From Dyella sp. RRB7 (GTDB lineage: Bacteria > Pseudomonadota > Gammaproteobacteria > Xanthomonadales > Rhodanobacteraceae), in contig NZ_JAKWJS010000001.1 of the NCBI RefSeq assembly GCF_022761115.1, positions 1,054,001-1,118,000 on the forward strand: a DNA stretch of 64,000 nucleotides, in the 5' to 3' direction. The first letter of the stretch is position 1; every line of letters starts with the position of its first letter. Position numbers and translations under genes: made by a program. A model generated the notes under the pieces. That model saw nothing but the letters and a program-made list of their open reading frames with translations. It did no database searches and was not told where the DNA came from. Shown here piece by piece: positions 27,200 through 36,206 of the stretch.

Positions 27200-28090
27200 A
27201 TGTCTGTTCGTTTGCCGGCGGCCCTTGCCGCCCTGATCCTGCTTGCCGGTTGTTCCGCCGCACCTACCAAGACCCCCGTCGTCGCCACCCCGACGCCTGT
27301 CACGGCGCCGGCCACCACGCCGGCCGACGACAACCTCAATGCCGTCGCCTGGAGCCAGACTGCGATCGAGCATGACCTGATCTATATGCAGACCTATCGC
27401 GACGCCGAGTCCCGCCTGCTGGCGGCGCTGGCCGACAAGCAATGGGACGCGCTGCCCAAGGGCGACCGCGCCGCACCGGCCACGGGCCTGCCGCCGGCGG
27501 TGGTGCTCGATATCGACGAAACCGTGCTGGACAACTCGCCCTACCAGGCCCGCTTGGTGAAGAGCGGCGGCGAATACAACGAGGCCGACTGGGCCGCCTG
27601 GTGCAACGAGCAGCGCGCCCGCGCGCTGCCTGGCGTGGTGGAGTTCACCCAGTTCGCGGCCAAGCACGGCGTGGCGGTGATCTACATTTCCAACCGCGCC
27701 AAGGATCTGGATCAGGTTACCCTGGCCAATCTGCGCAAGGTCGGCCTACCCGTCTCCGGCCCGGACGCCTTCCTGGGCCTGGGCACCTTCGTCGAGGACT
27801 GCGAGCAAGTGGGCACCGAGAAAGGTTGCCGCCGCCAGCTGATCAGCCACAAATATCGCGTTTTAATGCAATTTGGCGACCAGATCGGCGATTTTGTGAG
27901 CGTGCTGGCCAACACCACCGAGGGGCGCGAGAAGGCCATGGCGCCGTATATGGACTGGATCGGCACCCGCTGGTTCGTGCTGCCCAACCCGACCTATGGC
28001 GCATGGGAGCCCGCATTGTTTAATAATGACTGGACGGCCCCGCGCGACGAGCGCCGCCGACAGAAGATCCAGTCGTTGCGTTTCGACTAA
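27200..28090 (+). CDS. class C acid phosphatase, lipoprotein e(P4)/OmpP4 family
   Basis: A 296-residue lipoprotein. The signal ends in lipobox LAGC (Cys18), and a Thr/Pro-rich linker follows (22-45). The HAD nucleophile motif DIDETVLDN is at 104-112 (Asp104, Asp106), then ISNRAKD, and the acidic motif QFGDQIGDF near 225-235. Related enzymes act at the outer membrane, removing phosphate from nucleotides and, in Haemophilus, from nicotinamide mononucleotide so that the riboside can be taken up. The stop is followed by an AT-rich segment and then the hairpin cluster at 28151-28274. Confidence 0.88.
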   Translation: MSVRLPAALAALILLAGCSAAPTKTPVVATPTPVTAPATTPADDNLNAVAWSQTAIEHDLIYMQTYRDAESRLLAALADKQWDALPKGDRAAPATGLPPAVVLDIDETVLDNSPYQARLVKSGGEYNEADWAAWCNEQRARALPGVVEFTQFAAKHGVAVIYISNRAKDLDQVTLANLRKVGLPVSGPDAFLGLGTFVEDCEQVGTEKGCRRQLISHKYRVLMQFGDQIGDFVSVLANTTEGREKAMAPYMDWIGTRWFVLPNPTYGAWEPALFNNDWTAPRDERRRQKIQSLRFD

Positions 28091-28150
28091 AGTACAAATA
28101 TAAAAATCAATAAGTTACGCAACCAAATCTAAAGTATTGCTTTAGGTTTA

Positions 28151-28274
28151 ACGGGGAAGTAAGATCTTCCCCGCCAACACCTGCTGACCTTGATAATTCC
28201 GCAGGCAAGGCCATTTCCCTTCCGGCTCTGCCGGATTACCCCGTGAGGCCCATCGCCCGCGGGGTTTTCTTTTT
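28151..28274 (+). ncRNA. candidate structured RNA with four stem-loops
   Basis: Four hairpins in a row: GGGGAAG/CTTCCCC (28153-28172, loop TAAGAT); CCTGC/GCAGG (28180-28205); TCCGGC/GCCGGA (28221-28235, loop TCT); and CCCCGTG/CGCGGGG (28239-28264) followed by TTTTCTTTTT. About 60 bases of AT-rich DNA precede them (28091-28150), suitable for a promoter, though I cannot name its boxes. It lies 60 bases after the phosphatase stop and 105 before the next gene. It may be an independent small RNA, a processed 3' UTR, or a leader/attenuator of the next gene. No known RNA family recognised. Confidence 0.5.
28239..28274 (+). terminator. rho-independent terminator
   Basis: A 7-bp stem CCCCGTG (28239-28245) / CGCGGGG (28258-28264) with one G-U pair and a 12-base loop, then TTTTCTTTTT. 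It would end the phosphatase transcript and any RNA starting in the AT-rich segment. Confidence 0.8.
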
Positions 28275-28378
28275 GGGCGCCCCGTCGCCCGGCTCTTGTC
28301 CGTACGGAGCCGCCCCCCTTACGCTCCGCCGACCGCCCCGTACCCATGAGTTCGCCGGGCGCTACCTTTCGAGATTCC

Positions 28379-29386
28379 ATGCGTCGCTCATCCATTTATT
28401 TCGCCATTGGGGCATTCGTCGCGCTGGTGCTGCTGGCTGCGGGATCGGTCCTGCTCATGCATTCGCACAAGCCCGGGCCGGTGCCCGTGGTCGCGGGCGG
28501 CGAAACGCCGGAGGCCTCGGTGCAGCAGTCGGTGGCGCTGCTCAAGGCCGGCGATTTCGCCAACTTCTGGAAGCACGCGCTGCCGCCGGCGGACTACGAC
28601 ACCCTGCGCGCCGACTGGACGCGCCCGCGCCCGGAAGCGCAGCCCATCAGCCCCGAGGACCGGACCGATTTCATCCAGAACATGCAGCAGCTGACCGCGC
28701 CGGATGCGGAGACCAAGCTCTACGCCCTGGCCAAGCCCAAGCTCACCCAGCTGGAACAGCAGTACCACGACCAGGTGCCGGTGATGATCGGCGTGGCCCA
28801 GGCCATCGCCGCCACCGGGGTCGCCCAGAGCAAGCAGCTGACCAACCTGCAGAAGCAGCAGGCCACCGAAGTCATCAATGTGCTCGCCCCCTGGGCCCAG
28901 CAGGCGCCCTGGTTCGACCAGGCGCGGGCCAGGCAGGCCATTGCCGTGGCGGTGGCCACGGCCCGCAAGATCGACCTGAAGACGCCCGAGGCCATGCGCG
29001 CCATGGATTTCGACACCGCGATGCAGAAGTACAGCGCGGGTTTCCTCGGTATCAAGCAGGTGCTGGGCATTTATGGCCTGTCGATCGACGACACCCTCGA
29101 TTCGGTGAGGGTCACCCCGCTGGAAAACCGCAATGGGCATGCGCGCGTGCGCATCGACTACACCTTGCTCGGCAAGCCGCTGTCGCTCGAATCGGAGCTG
29201 GTGCAGCAGGATGGCCGCTGGTACAGCGCCGACGTGCTGCAGAACGTGCGCGATGCCCATGACCGCCTGCTCAACCCGCCCGCGCCCGCCGGCAGCACCG
29301 GGGTGCCCGCATCGTCGAGCACCAGCACGCCGGTGGAAGTGGTGACGCCGCCACCCGCCGCGACCTCCACCGCATCCAGGCACTGA
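28379..29386 (+). CDS. membrane-anchored protein of unknown function
   Basis: About 335 residues: a short positive start (MRRSS), one transmembrane helix (about 6-27), and a large periplasmic, mostly helical domain rich in Gln and Ala. The segments VQQSVALLKAGDFANFW and LVQQDGRWYSADVLQNVRDAHD look like a protein that measures a load or dose across a helical repeat. The tail (about 300-335) is low-complexity Pro/Ser/Thr. I do not recognise a family. An upstream in-frame ATG (28346) adds 11 residues; neither start has a strong ribosome-binding site. It lies 43 bases before plsB on the same strand and may share its transcript. Confidence 0.75.
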   Translation: MRRSSIYFAIGAFVALVLLAAGSVLLMHSHKPGPVPVVAGGETPEASVQQSVALLKAGDFANFWKHALPPADYDTLRADWTRPRPEAQPISPEDRTDFIQNMQQLTAPDAETKLYALAKPKLTQLEQQYHDQVPVMIGVAQAIAATGVAQSKQLTNLQKQQATEVINVLAPWAQQAPWFDQARARQAIAVAVATARKIDLKTPEAMRAMDFDTAMQKYSAGFLGIKQVLGIYGLSIDDTLDSVRVTPLENRNGHARVRIDYTLLGKPLSLESELVQQDGRWYSADVLQNVRDAHDRLLNPPAPAGSTGVPASSSTSTPVEVVTPPPAATSTASRH

Positions 29387-29429
29387 TCGTCGAAACAGGT
29401 TTCTTCGACGCTCCGGTTACAATCCGCCA

Positions 29430-32078
29430 ATGCTGAATACGACCACGGACACTCCCGCCCGTAGCCGCGCGCCCTGGTGGTTCAACCTGGCCGGGCAACT
29501 GCTCGAGCCTTGGGTGCGCATCCGCCGCGACCCCGCCGAACCGGCTGCCTTGCTGCAGGCCGGTGCGCCGGTGTGCTACGTCATCGAGCGCGACGGGTTC
29601 TCCGATGCGCTGATCCTCGAGCGCGCCTGCCGCGAGGCCGGACTGCCCAGCCCCATGCAGCCGCTGGCGGGCACGCGCCGCCGGCGCTCGGTGTTCGCCC
29701 TGGCCCGCCGCGATGGCTGGCTGTTCGGGCGCAACCGCAAGCGCTCGCCGAACGAGCCGCTGGGCCAGCTGGTGCGCTCGCTCGAGGGCGACCCCGAGCG
29801 CGACATCCAGATCGTGCCCGTCTCCATCTATGTCGGTCGCGCGCCCACCCGCGAGTCGGGCTGGTTCAGCGTGCTGTTCTCCGAAAACTGGGTGATGGTG
29901 GGCCGCTTCCGCCGCATGCTGGCGCTGTTGCTCAACGGCCGCGACACGGTGGTGCACTTCTCCACCCCGGTATCGCTGCGCGCGGTGATGAGCGAGTCCG
30001 GCGAGATCCGCCCGGAACGCCTCACGCGCAAGATTGCCCGCGTGCTGCGCACACATTTCCGCCGCATCCGCGCGGCGGTGATCGGCCCCGACCTGTCGCA
30101 CCGTCGCACCGTGGTCGACGCGGTGCTCAATGCCGAGCCGGTGCGCGCGGCCATCAACGCCACCGCCGCCAAAGAAAACATCAGCCAGGCCAAGGCCTGG
30201 CGCAAGGCGCACGACCTGGTGATGGAGATCGCCGCCGACTATTCGCATCCGGTGGTGCGCTCGGCGTCGTTCCTGCTGTCCAACTTCTGGAACAAGCTGT
30301 ACGACGGCATCGCCATGCACCACTTCGACAAGGCCCGCGCCGCCGCGCCGGGCCATGAAGTGGTGTACGTGCCTTGCCACCGCAGCCACACCGACTACCT
30401 GCTGATGTCCTATCAGCTGCACGTGTCGGGCGTGGTGGTGCCGCACATCGCCGCGGGCGTGAACCTCAACCTGCCGGTGATCGGCCCGATCCTGCGTCGC
30501 GGCGGCGCGTTCTTCCTGCGCCGCAGCTTCAAGGGCAACGCGTTGTATTCGGTGGTGTTCAACGAGTACGTCGCCCAGCTGATCGATCGCGGCGTGCCGA
30601 TGGAGTACTTCATCGAAGGCGGCCGCTCGCGCACCGGGCGCCTGCTGGCGCCACGCGCGGGCATGCTGGTGATGACCGTGCGCGCGTTCCTGCGCGCGCC
30701 GCGCCGGCCGGTGCTGTTCCAGCCGGTGTACATCGGTTACGAGAAGCTGATGGAAGGCAAGAGTTATATCGGCGAGCTCTCCGGCAAGCCGAAGGAGAAG
30801 GAATCCCTGCTCGGCCTGCTGCGCGGCCTCAAGGTGCTGCGCCAGCGCTACGGCCACGTGGCGCTGAGCTTCGGCGAGCCGATCGAGCTGAACCCGCTGC
30901 TCGACGCGGCCGCCAGCGACTGGCGTCAGTCCACCGCCCATCCGGACGCCAAGCCCGAATGGCTGGGCCGGGTGGTGGATGACCTGGCCGAACGCATCCA
31001 GATCAATATCAACCGCGCCGCCGACGTGAACCCCATCAACCTGCTGGCACTGGCCTTGCTGGCCACGCCCAAGCACGCGATGGCGGAGAACGACCTGCTC
31101 GCCCAGCTGGAGCTGATGAAGGCGCTGCTGGAAGAGCTGCCCTATTCGGACCGCGTCACGCTCACCTCGATGGACCCGGCCGGCATCATCGCCTACGGCG
31201 AGCAGATGGGCTGGATCCGCCGCGTGCGCCACCCGCTGGGTGACGTGCTGGTGACCGAGGACGAGCAGGCCGTGCTGCTCAGCTACTTCCGCAACAACGT
31301 ATTGCACCTGATGGCCACCGCCGCGTGGGTGGCCTGCTGCTTTCTCAACAACCGTCGCATGTCGCGCGCCTCGGTGCTGCGCCTGGGCCGCATCATCTAC
31401 CCGTTCATCCAGGGCGAACTGTTCCTGCCGTGGGACAAGGACGGCTTCTGCAAACAGTTGCAGGCGACCATCGACTTCTTCGTGCGCCGCGGCCTGCTCG
31501 AGGCCACCGGCGACGGCCGCGTGCTGGAGCGCGGCCCCGGCCAGGACGATGCGGCCTACCAGCTCAAGATCATCGCGCGCAGCCTGATCCAGGCCTTCGA
31601 GCGCTACTACATCACCATCGCCGCGCTGGTGAAGAACGGCCCGCATACGCTGACCGCCGCCGAGCTGGAAAACGCCTGCACGCTCACCGCCCAGCGCCTG
31701 AGCCTGCTCAACGAGCTGTCCGCGCCGGAGTTCTTCGACAAGGCGCTGTTCCGCGGCTTCATCCAGAAGCTGCGCGAAAGCCACATTGTGTGGACCGACG
31801 AGGCCGGCAAGCTCGACTACGACCGCGCGCTGGAAGACATGGTGCGCGACGCGCGCGTGATCCTGGCGCGCGAGGTGCGTCACTCCATCCTCAAGATCAC
31901 CCCGGGTGGCGATGGCGATCGCGAGGTGCAGCTGGAGCCCGCCAAGCCGATCCCCGCCGATGCCTCCAGCGAAGCGCTGCACGAGCGCCATGTGGCGGCC
32001 GAGCATCACGCGCATGCGCCGGAGGAAACCAAGCCGGTGGCGGAAACTCAAGGCACCAAGGACTTGTTCAAGGACTAA
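29430..32078 (+). CDS. plsB: glycerol-3-phosphate 1-O-acyltransferase
   Basis: An 882-residue inner-membrane enzyme that puts the first acyl chain on glycerol-3-phosphate. Acyltransferase motifs are in order: HRSHTD (His317, Asp322), GGAFFLRRSFKGN (about 360), FIEGGRSRTGRLL (about 392) and PVYIGYEKLMEG (about 432). The long N-terminal (1-300) and C-terminal (500-880) parts match the gammaproteobacterial PlsB layout. The last 45 residues are a His/Glu-rich tail (EHHAHAPEE). It works after GpsA (12.1 kb). The 32086-32115 palindrome follows the stop. Confidence 0.96.
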   Translation: MLNTTTDTPARSRAPWWFNLAGQLLEPWVRIRRDPAEPAALLQAGAPVCYVIERDGFSDALILERACREAGLPSPMQPLAGTRRRRSVFALARRDGWLFGRNRKRSPNEPLGQLVRSLEGDPERDIQIVPVSIYVGRAPTRESGWFSVLFSENWVMVGRFRRMLALLLNGRDTVVHFSTPVSLRAVMSESGEIRPERLTRKIARVLRTHFRRIRAAVIGPDLSHRRTVVDAVLNAEPVRAAINATAAKENISQAKAWRKAHDLVMEIAADYSHPVVRSASFLLSNFWNKLYDGIAMHHFDKARAAAPGHEVVYVPCHRSHTDYLLMSYQLHVSGVVVPHIAAGVNLNLPVIGPILRRGGAFFLRRSFKGNALYSVVFNEYVAQLIDRGVPMEYFIEGGRSRTGRLLAPRAGMLVMTVRAFLRAPRRPVLFQPVYIGYEKLMEGKSYIGELSGKPKEKESLLGLLRGLKVLRQRYGHVALSFGEPIELNPLLDAAASDWRQSTAHPDAKPEWLGRVVDDLAERIQININRAADVNPINLLALALLATPKHAMAENDLLAQLELMKALLEELPYSDRVTLTSMDPAGIIAYGEQMGWIRRVRHPLGDVLVTEDEQAVLLSYFRNNVLHLMATAAWVACCFLNNRRMSRASVLRLGRIIYPFIQGELFLPWDKDGFCKQLQATIDFFVRRGLLEATGDGRVLERGPGQDDAAYQLKIIARSLIQAFERYYITIAALVKNGPHTLTAAELENACTLTAQRLSLLNELSAPEFFDKALFRGFIQKLRESHIVWTDEAGKLDYDRALEDMVRDARVILAREVRHSILKITPGGDGDREVQLEPAKPIPADASSEALHERHVAAEHHAHAPEETKPVAETQGTKDLFKD

Positions 32079-32085
32079 GCCCCAG

Positions 32086-32115
32086 CCGTCATTCCGGCGC
32101 GGACCGGGATGACGG
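32086..32115. repeat. GTCATCCC-type palindrome after plsB
   Basis: CCGTCATTCCGG (32086-32097) is inverted as CCGGGATGACGG (32104-32115) around a 6-base centre, with one mismatch. It is a member of the dispersed repeat seen at 14371, 21648 and 52035. No U-tract. Confidence 0.65.
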
Positions 32116-32188
32116 CCCTAGGCGGTTCGTCATGGCTCCATGGCGCGGGGGTGACCGTATGATGACCCCGTACCCAGGGGAGCTCACC

Positions 32189-33547
32189 ATGACCGCACGC
32201 GTCGCCTTCGCCATTGCTGCCGCCCTTTCGCTGCCCACCGCGCTCGTGGCCGAAGCGGCCCCGCCCAACCACGATGTCACCGTGCTGCACTGCGCGCGCC
32301 TGGTCGACCCCGCCGCAGGCAAGCTGCTGGGCGAAACCACGCTGGTGATCGAAGGCAGCCGGGTCACGGAGATCAAGAGCGGCCATGCCGACGACAAGCC
32401 CTACCGCGATGCCGCCAGTGCGGCCGGCGCGCACTACGCGCTGGTGAACCTCGCCGATGCCACCTGCCTGCCCGGCCTGATCGATTCGCACACCCACCTC
32501 ACTTCCGAAACCAGCCCCACCGGCTACACCGACCAGTTCCGCTGGAATACCGCCGACTACGCCATCCGCTCGACCGTGTATGCGCGCCGTACCCTGCTGG
32601 CCGGTTTTACCAGCGTGCGCAACGTGGGTGACAACGACAACGAATCCATCGCCCTGCGCAACGCGATCAATGCCGGCATCGTGCCGGGCCCGCGCATCTT
32701 CACCGCCGGCAAGCCGATCGGCACCACCGGCGGCCACGCCGACCCCACCGACGGCTACCGCATGGACTTGCAGGGCGACCCGAGCGCGAAGGACGGCATC
32801 ATCAACAGCCCCGAGGACGCGTACAAGGCGATACGCCAGCACTACAAGGACGGCGTGGACGTCATCAAGATCATGCCCTCCGGCGGCGTGCTCGACGAAA
32901 GCAGCAGCGCCGACAACGCGCAGATGACCATCGAGGAGATCAAGGCCGTGGTGGCCGCCGCGCACGACTACGGCTTCACCGTGGCCGCCCATGCGCACGG
33001 CGCCGAGGCGATCCGTCGCGCTGTGCTCGGCGGCGTGGACTCGATCGAGCACGGCACCTTCATGAACGACGAAGACATGAAGCTGATGAAGGAGCACGGC
33101 ACCTGGTACGTGCCCACCATCATCGCCGGCAAGTACGTACAGGAAATGGCCGCCAAGCCGGGCTATTACCCGCCGCAGGTGGCGGCCAAGGCGCTGCAGG
33201 TAGGCCCGGTCATCCAGGCCACTGCTGGCAAGGCCTACAAGGCCGGCGTGAAGATCGCCTTCGGCACCGACGCCGCGGTGTACCCGCACGGCCAGAACGC
33301 CAAGGAATTCCAATACATGGTGCAGGCCGGCATGCCGCCGATGTTCGCGCTGCAGGCCGCCACCACCCACGCCGCCGAGCTGCTGCACAAGCAGGACGAG
33401 CTGGGCCAGATCGCCGTGGGCCGCCACGCCGACGTGATCGCCGTGCCGGGCAACCCATTGGATGACATCACCCTGATGCAGAAGGTGAGCTTCGTGATGA
33501 AGGACGGCGTGGTCTACAAGCAGGACGGCAAGCCCCTCGTCGACTAA
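32189..33547 (+). CDS. secreted amidohydrolase-family metallohydrolase
   Basis: A 452-residue protein with a Sec signal peptide ending near ALVAEAA (about residue 24). It has the amidohydrolase composite fold: metal ligands HTH at His101/His103, VIKIMPSGG (about 230), AAHAHG (about 265), IEHGTF (about 287) and [11 protein letters not shown] (about 357). The closest known groups are imidazolonepropionase-like and Xaa-Pro/prolidase-type amidohydrolases. The substrate is probably a peptide-like or lactam bond. GGGGAGC lies 4 bases upstream of the ATG. Monocistronic, before ubiE. Confidence 0.88.
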   Translation: MTARVAFAIAAALSLPTALVAEAAPPNHDVTVLHCARLVDPAAGKLLGETTLVIEGSRVTEIKSGHADDKPYRDAASAAGAHYALVNLADATCLPGLIDSHTHLTSETSPTGYTDQFRWNTADYAIRSTVYARRTLLAGFTSVRNVGDNDNESIALRNAINAGIVPGPRIFTAGKPIGTTGGHADPTDGYRMDLQGDPSAKDGIINSPEDAYKAIRQHYKDGVDVIKIMPSGGVLDESSSADNAQMTIEEIKAVVAAAHDYGFTVAAHAHGAEAIRRAVLGGVDSIEHGTFMNDEDMKLMKEHGTWYVPTIIAGKYVQEMAAKPGYYPPQVAAKALQVGPVIQATAGKAYKAGVKIAFGTDAAVYPHGQNAKEFQYMVQAGMPPMFALQAATTHAAELLHKQDELGQIAVGRHADVIAVPGNPLDDITLMQKVSFVMKDGVVYKQDGKPLVD

Positions 33548-33596
33548 CCCCGCTCCTACGGGGAAGTCCCGGGGGCGTTCCTGTAGCATTACGCGC

Positions 33597-34352
33597 ATGA
33601 GCGACCAGCACCCCAACACCACCCATTTCGGTTTCCGCGACGTCCCTGTCGCCGACAAGCAGAAGCTGGTCGGCCAGGTGTTCACCTCCGTCGCGCGCAG
33701 CTACGACCTGATGAACGACCTGATGTCGTTCGGCATCCATCGCCTGTGGAAGCGCCATTTCGTGGCGGTGAGCGGGGTGCGCCGGGGCGATCGCGTGCTG
33801 GACCTGGCCGGCGGCACCGGCGACATCGCCGCGTTGCTGCGCCCCGTGGTAGGCGCCGAGGGCGAGATCGTGGTGGGCGACATCAACGCCGCCATGCTCG
33901 GCGTGGGCCGTGACCGCATGACCGATCGCGGCCTGGTCTCCGGCTTGCGCTGGGCCCAGCTCAACGCCGAGGCGCTGCCGTTCCCCGACCATAGCTTCGA
34001 TGCGGTGACCATGGCCTTCGGCCTGCGCAACGTCACCGACAAGGACAAGGCACTGGCCGATATCTGCCGCGTGCTCAAGCCCGGTGGTCGCGCGCTGGTG
34101 CTGGAGTTCTCGCGCGTGCAGAGCGAACTCTTCAGCAAGCTCTACGACTTCCATTCGTTCAAGGTGCTGCCCAAGCTGGGCCAGCTGTTCGCCGGCGACG
34201 CCGACAGCTACCAGTACCTGGCCGAATCGATCCGCAAGCATCCGGACCAGGAAACGCTCAAGAGCATGATGGAGCGCGCCGGCTTCGGCCGCGTGGACGT
34301 GCGCAACCTGAGCAACGGCATCGTGGCGATCCATCGCGGGTACAAGTTCTAA
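33597..34352 (+). CDS. ubiE: demethylmenaquinone/ubiquinone C-methyltransferase
   Basis: A 251-residue SAM-dependent methyltransferase that adds the C-methyl group in ubiquinone (and menaquinone) synthesis. The N-terminal [19 protein letters not shown] is a UbiE signature, motif [13 protein letters not shown] is at 67-78, and the C-terminal [20 protein letters not shown] is typical. A small hairpin CCCCG-N6-CGGGG (33548-33563) lies in its leader. The next gene starts 6 bases later. Confidence 0.96.
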   Translation: MSDQHPNTTHFGFRDVPVADKQKLVGQVFTSVARSYDLMNDLMSFGIHRLWKRHFVAVSGVRRGDRVLDLAGGTGDIAALLRPVVGAEGEIVVGDINAAMLGVGRDRMTDRGLVSGLRWAQLNAEALPFPDHSFDAVTMAFGLRNVTDKDKALADICRVLKPGGRALVLEFSRVQSELFSKLYDFHSFKVLPKLGQLFAGDADSYQYLAESIRKHPDQETLKSMMERAGFGRVDVRNLSNGIVAIHRGYKF

Positions 34353-34358
34353 GCCCTC

Positions 34359-35654
34359 ATGCGAGTGCTGGTCACCGGGGCCTACGGCTTCATTGGCTCG
34401 CATATCGTCGCGGCGCTTGTCGCTGCGGGGCATGAAGTCGTCTGTGCCGTGCGCGACGGCCGCGTCGATACGCGTTTCCCTGGACTGCAGGCCATCGCCT
34501 GCGACATGGCGCGCGATGTCACCGTCAATGCCTGGCTTCCACGGCTTCAAGCAGTCGACGCGGTGGTGAACTGCGCAGGCATCCTGCGTGAACGACGCGG
34601 CAGCCGCTTCGACACCGTGCACGTGCAGGCGCCCGTCGCACTGTACCAGGCCTGCGTAGCGGCGGGTGTGCGCCAGGTGGTACAGGTTTCGGCGCTGGGC
34701 CGCGCCGACGATGGGGAATTCATCGCGAGCAAACACCGCGGCGACGAGAAGCTCATGGCCCTGCCGCTTGACGCCACCATCCTTCGCCCGTCGCTGGTCT
34801 ATAGCGTCCGCGGCTCTTATGGCGGCACCTCCCTGTTGCGAGCCATGGCGGCGCTCCCGGGCTGGATCGCCGTACCTCGCGCCGCGATGGCTCCCTGCGT
34901 GCAGCCCATCGCCGCCGAAGATGTGGCGCAAGCCGTGGTCGCCGCGCTGGCGCGTCCCGGGCGCGGCACCGAGATGCTTGAACTGGTGGGACCGCACGCC
35001 ATGGGCCTGGCCGACTATCTGCAAGGCTGGCGCCGCTGGCTTGGGCTGCCCGCCGCGAGGATCTGGGCCGTGCCTACCATCGGGGTGCGATGGGCTTGCC
35101 GGCTCGGTGAGTGGCTCGGTCAAGGTCCATTGGGCGAAACCATGCAACGCATGCTTGAGCACGGCAACCTGGGCCAGCCACACGCGCTGGAACGGATGCG
35201 GTCGAGCCTGGACCTTTCGCCGCGCTCATTGGAACGCGCATTAGCCGAAACGCCCAGCCACGTGCAGGATCGTTGGCATGCTCGCCTCTATCTCGCGCTA
35301 CCGGTGCTGCGTGCGAGTCTGGCCTTGCTGTGGCTGGCCTCGGGCGCCATGGGCTGGTGGCTGCCGGCCGATGTGGTGACGGCGGCGACGCAAGCCGGGC
35401 CTTTGCCTGCAGGCGCAGCGCTCATCCTCGCTCGCGCCACAGCAAGCCTCGATCTGCTGCTTGGCGTGCTCTGCCTGCTGCGCTGGCGACCACGCTGGGT
35501 GCTGACGGGCATGCTGTTGATGCTGGTCGGCTATACGCTCGGCATAGGCACGCTTTGGCCAGCGCATTGGCTTGATCCGCTGGGCGGCCTGCTGAAGAAC
35601 CTGCCCCTGATGGCCGCCGTCGCCGTCCTGTTGGCCACCGAGGAGAGGCGATGA
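34359..35654 (+). CDS. NAD(P)-binding oxidoreductase fused to a DoxX-like membrane domain
   Basis: A 431-residue fusion. Residues 1-220 are an atypical SDR (NmrA/epimerase-like) with MRVLVTGAYGFIGSH, where GAYGFIG (7-13) binds the dinucleotide. There is no clear Tyr-x3-Lys pair: the catalytic region reads VQVSALGRAD, so redox chemistry may be lost or different. Residues about 290-430 contain four hydrophobic helices in DoxX-like layout. It follows ubiE by 6 bases and overlaps the next gene by four. The neighbourhood suggests quinone or membrane redox work; this is inference. Confidence 0.83.
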   Translation: MRVLVTGAYGFIGSHIVAALVAAGHEVVCAVRDGRVDTRFPGLQAIACDMARDVTVNAWLPRLQAVDAVVNCAGILRERRGSRFDTVHVQAPVALYQACVAAGVRQVVQVSALGRADDGEFIASKHRGDEKLMALPLDATILRPSLVYSVRGSYGGTSLLRAMAALPGWIAVPRAAMAPCVQPIAAEDVAQAVVAALARPGRGTEMLELVGPHAMGLADYLQGWRRWLGLPAARIWAVPTIGVRWACRLGEWLGQGPLGETMQRMLEHGNLGQPHALERMRSSLDLSPRSLERALAETPSHVQDRWHARLYLALPVLRASLALLWLASGAMGWWLPADVVTAATQAGPLPAGAALILARATASLDLLLGVLCLLRWRPRWVLTGMLLMLVGYTLGIGTLWPAHWLDPLGGLLKNLPLMAAVAVLLATEERR

Positions 35655-36127
35655 CTGCCTATGCGCTGCTGAAGCTGTTACACATCCTCTCGTCCACCCT
35701 GTTGTTCGGTACCGGGCTCGGCACCGCGTTCTTCATGTGGTTCACCTGGCGCAGCGGCAACCTGCAGGCAATTGCCACTGCCTCAAGGCTCACCGTACTG
35801 GCCGACTGGTGCTTCACCACACCGGCTGTACTCATCCAGCCACTCACCGGCATCGCACTCGTTCGACTCATGGGCTTTGCGTGGAGCAGTCCATGGTTGC
35901 AGGCCGCCATCGCGCTCTACCTGTTCACCGGCGCCTGCTGGCTGCCCGTGGTGGTCTTGCAGATGCGCGTGCGCCATATGGCCGTTGCCGCCCTGGGCGC
36001 CGGCCAGTCGCTACCTGGCGATTGCACCCGCCTGATGCGCTGGTGGTTCGCCCTGGGATGGCCGGCATTTCTCGCCGTGATGGTGATTTTCTGGCTGATG
36101 GTCGCCAAGCCACCACTCTGGTCTTGA
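35651..36127 (+). CDS. DUF2269-family integral membrane protein
   Basis: A 158-residue protein with four helices at about 8-28, 48-70, 82-104 and 130-152. The first segment LLKLLHILSSTLLFGTGLGT and the central LTGIALVRLMG are typical of DUF2269. The start (ATGA) overlaps the fusion gene's stop, so the two are translationally coupled. A common partner of SDR-DoxX proteins. Function unknown. Confidence 0.85.
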   Translation: MTAYALLKLLHILSSTLLFGTGLGTAFFMWFTWRSGNLQAIATASRLTVLADWCFTTPAVLIQPLTGIALVRLMGFAWSSPWLQAAIALYLFTGACWLPVVVLQMRVRHMAVAALGAGQSLPGDCTRLMRWWFALGWPAFLAVMVIFWLMVAKPPLWS

Positions 36128-36206
36128 GCGATCGGACGTGATGCGCCGGAAAGCAGGATCAAGTGGCATAGTGGCCCGACCCTCCGCCCCAAGGCCGACA
36201 ATTGCC

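Noticed and set aside
28129-28395. 88-residue minus-strand frame over the hairpin cluster
   Set aside because: Arg/Gly-rich, no ribosome-binding site, and it crosses the RNA hairpins and terminator; not a convincing gene.
29271-32051. 926-residue minus-strand open frame opposite plsB
   Set aside because: Antisense shadow of a long GC-rich gene; no recognisable domain, and PlsB motifs are clear on the plus strand.
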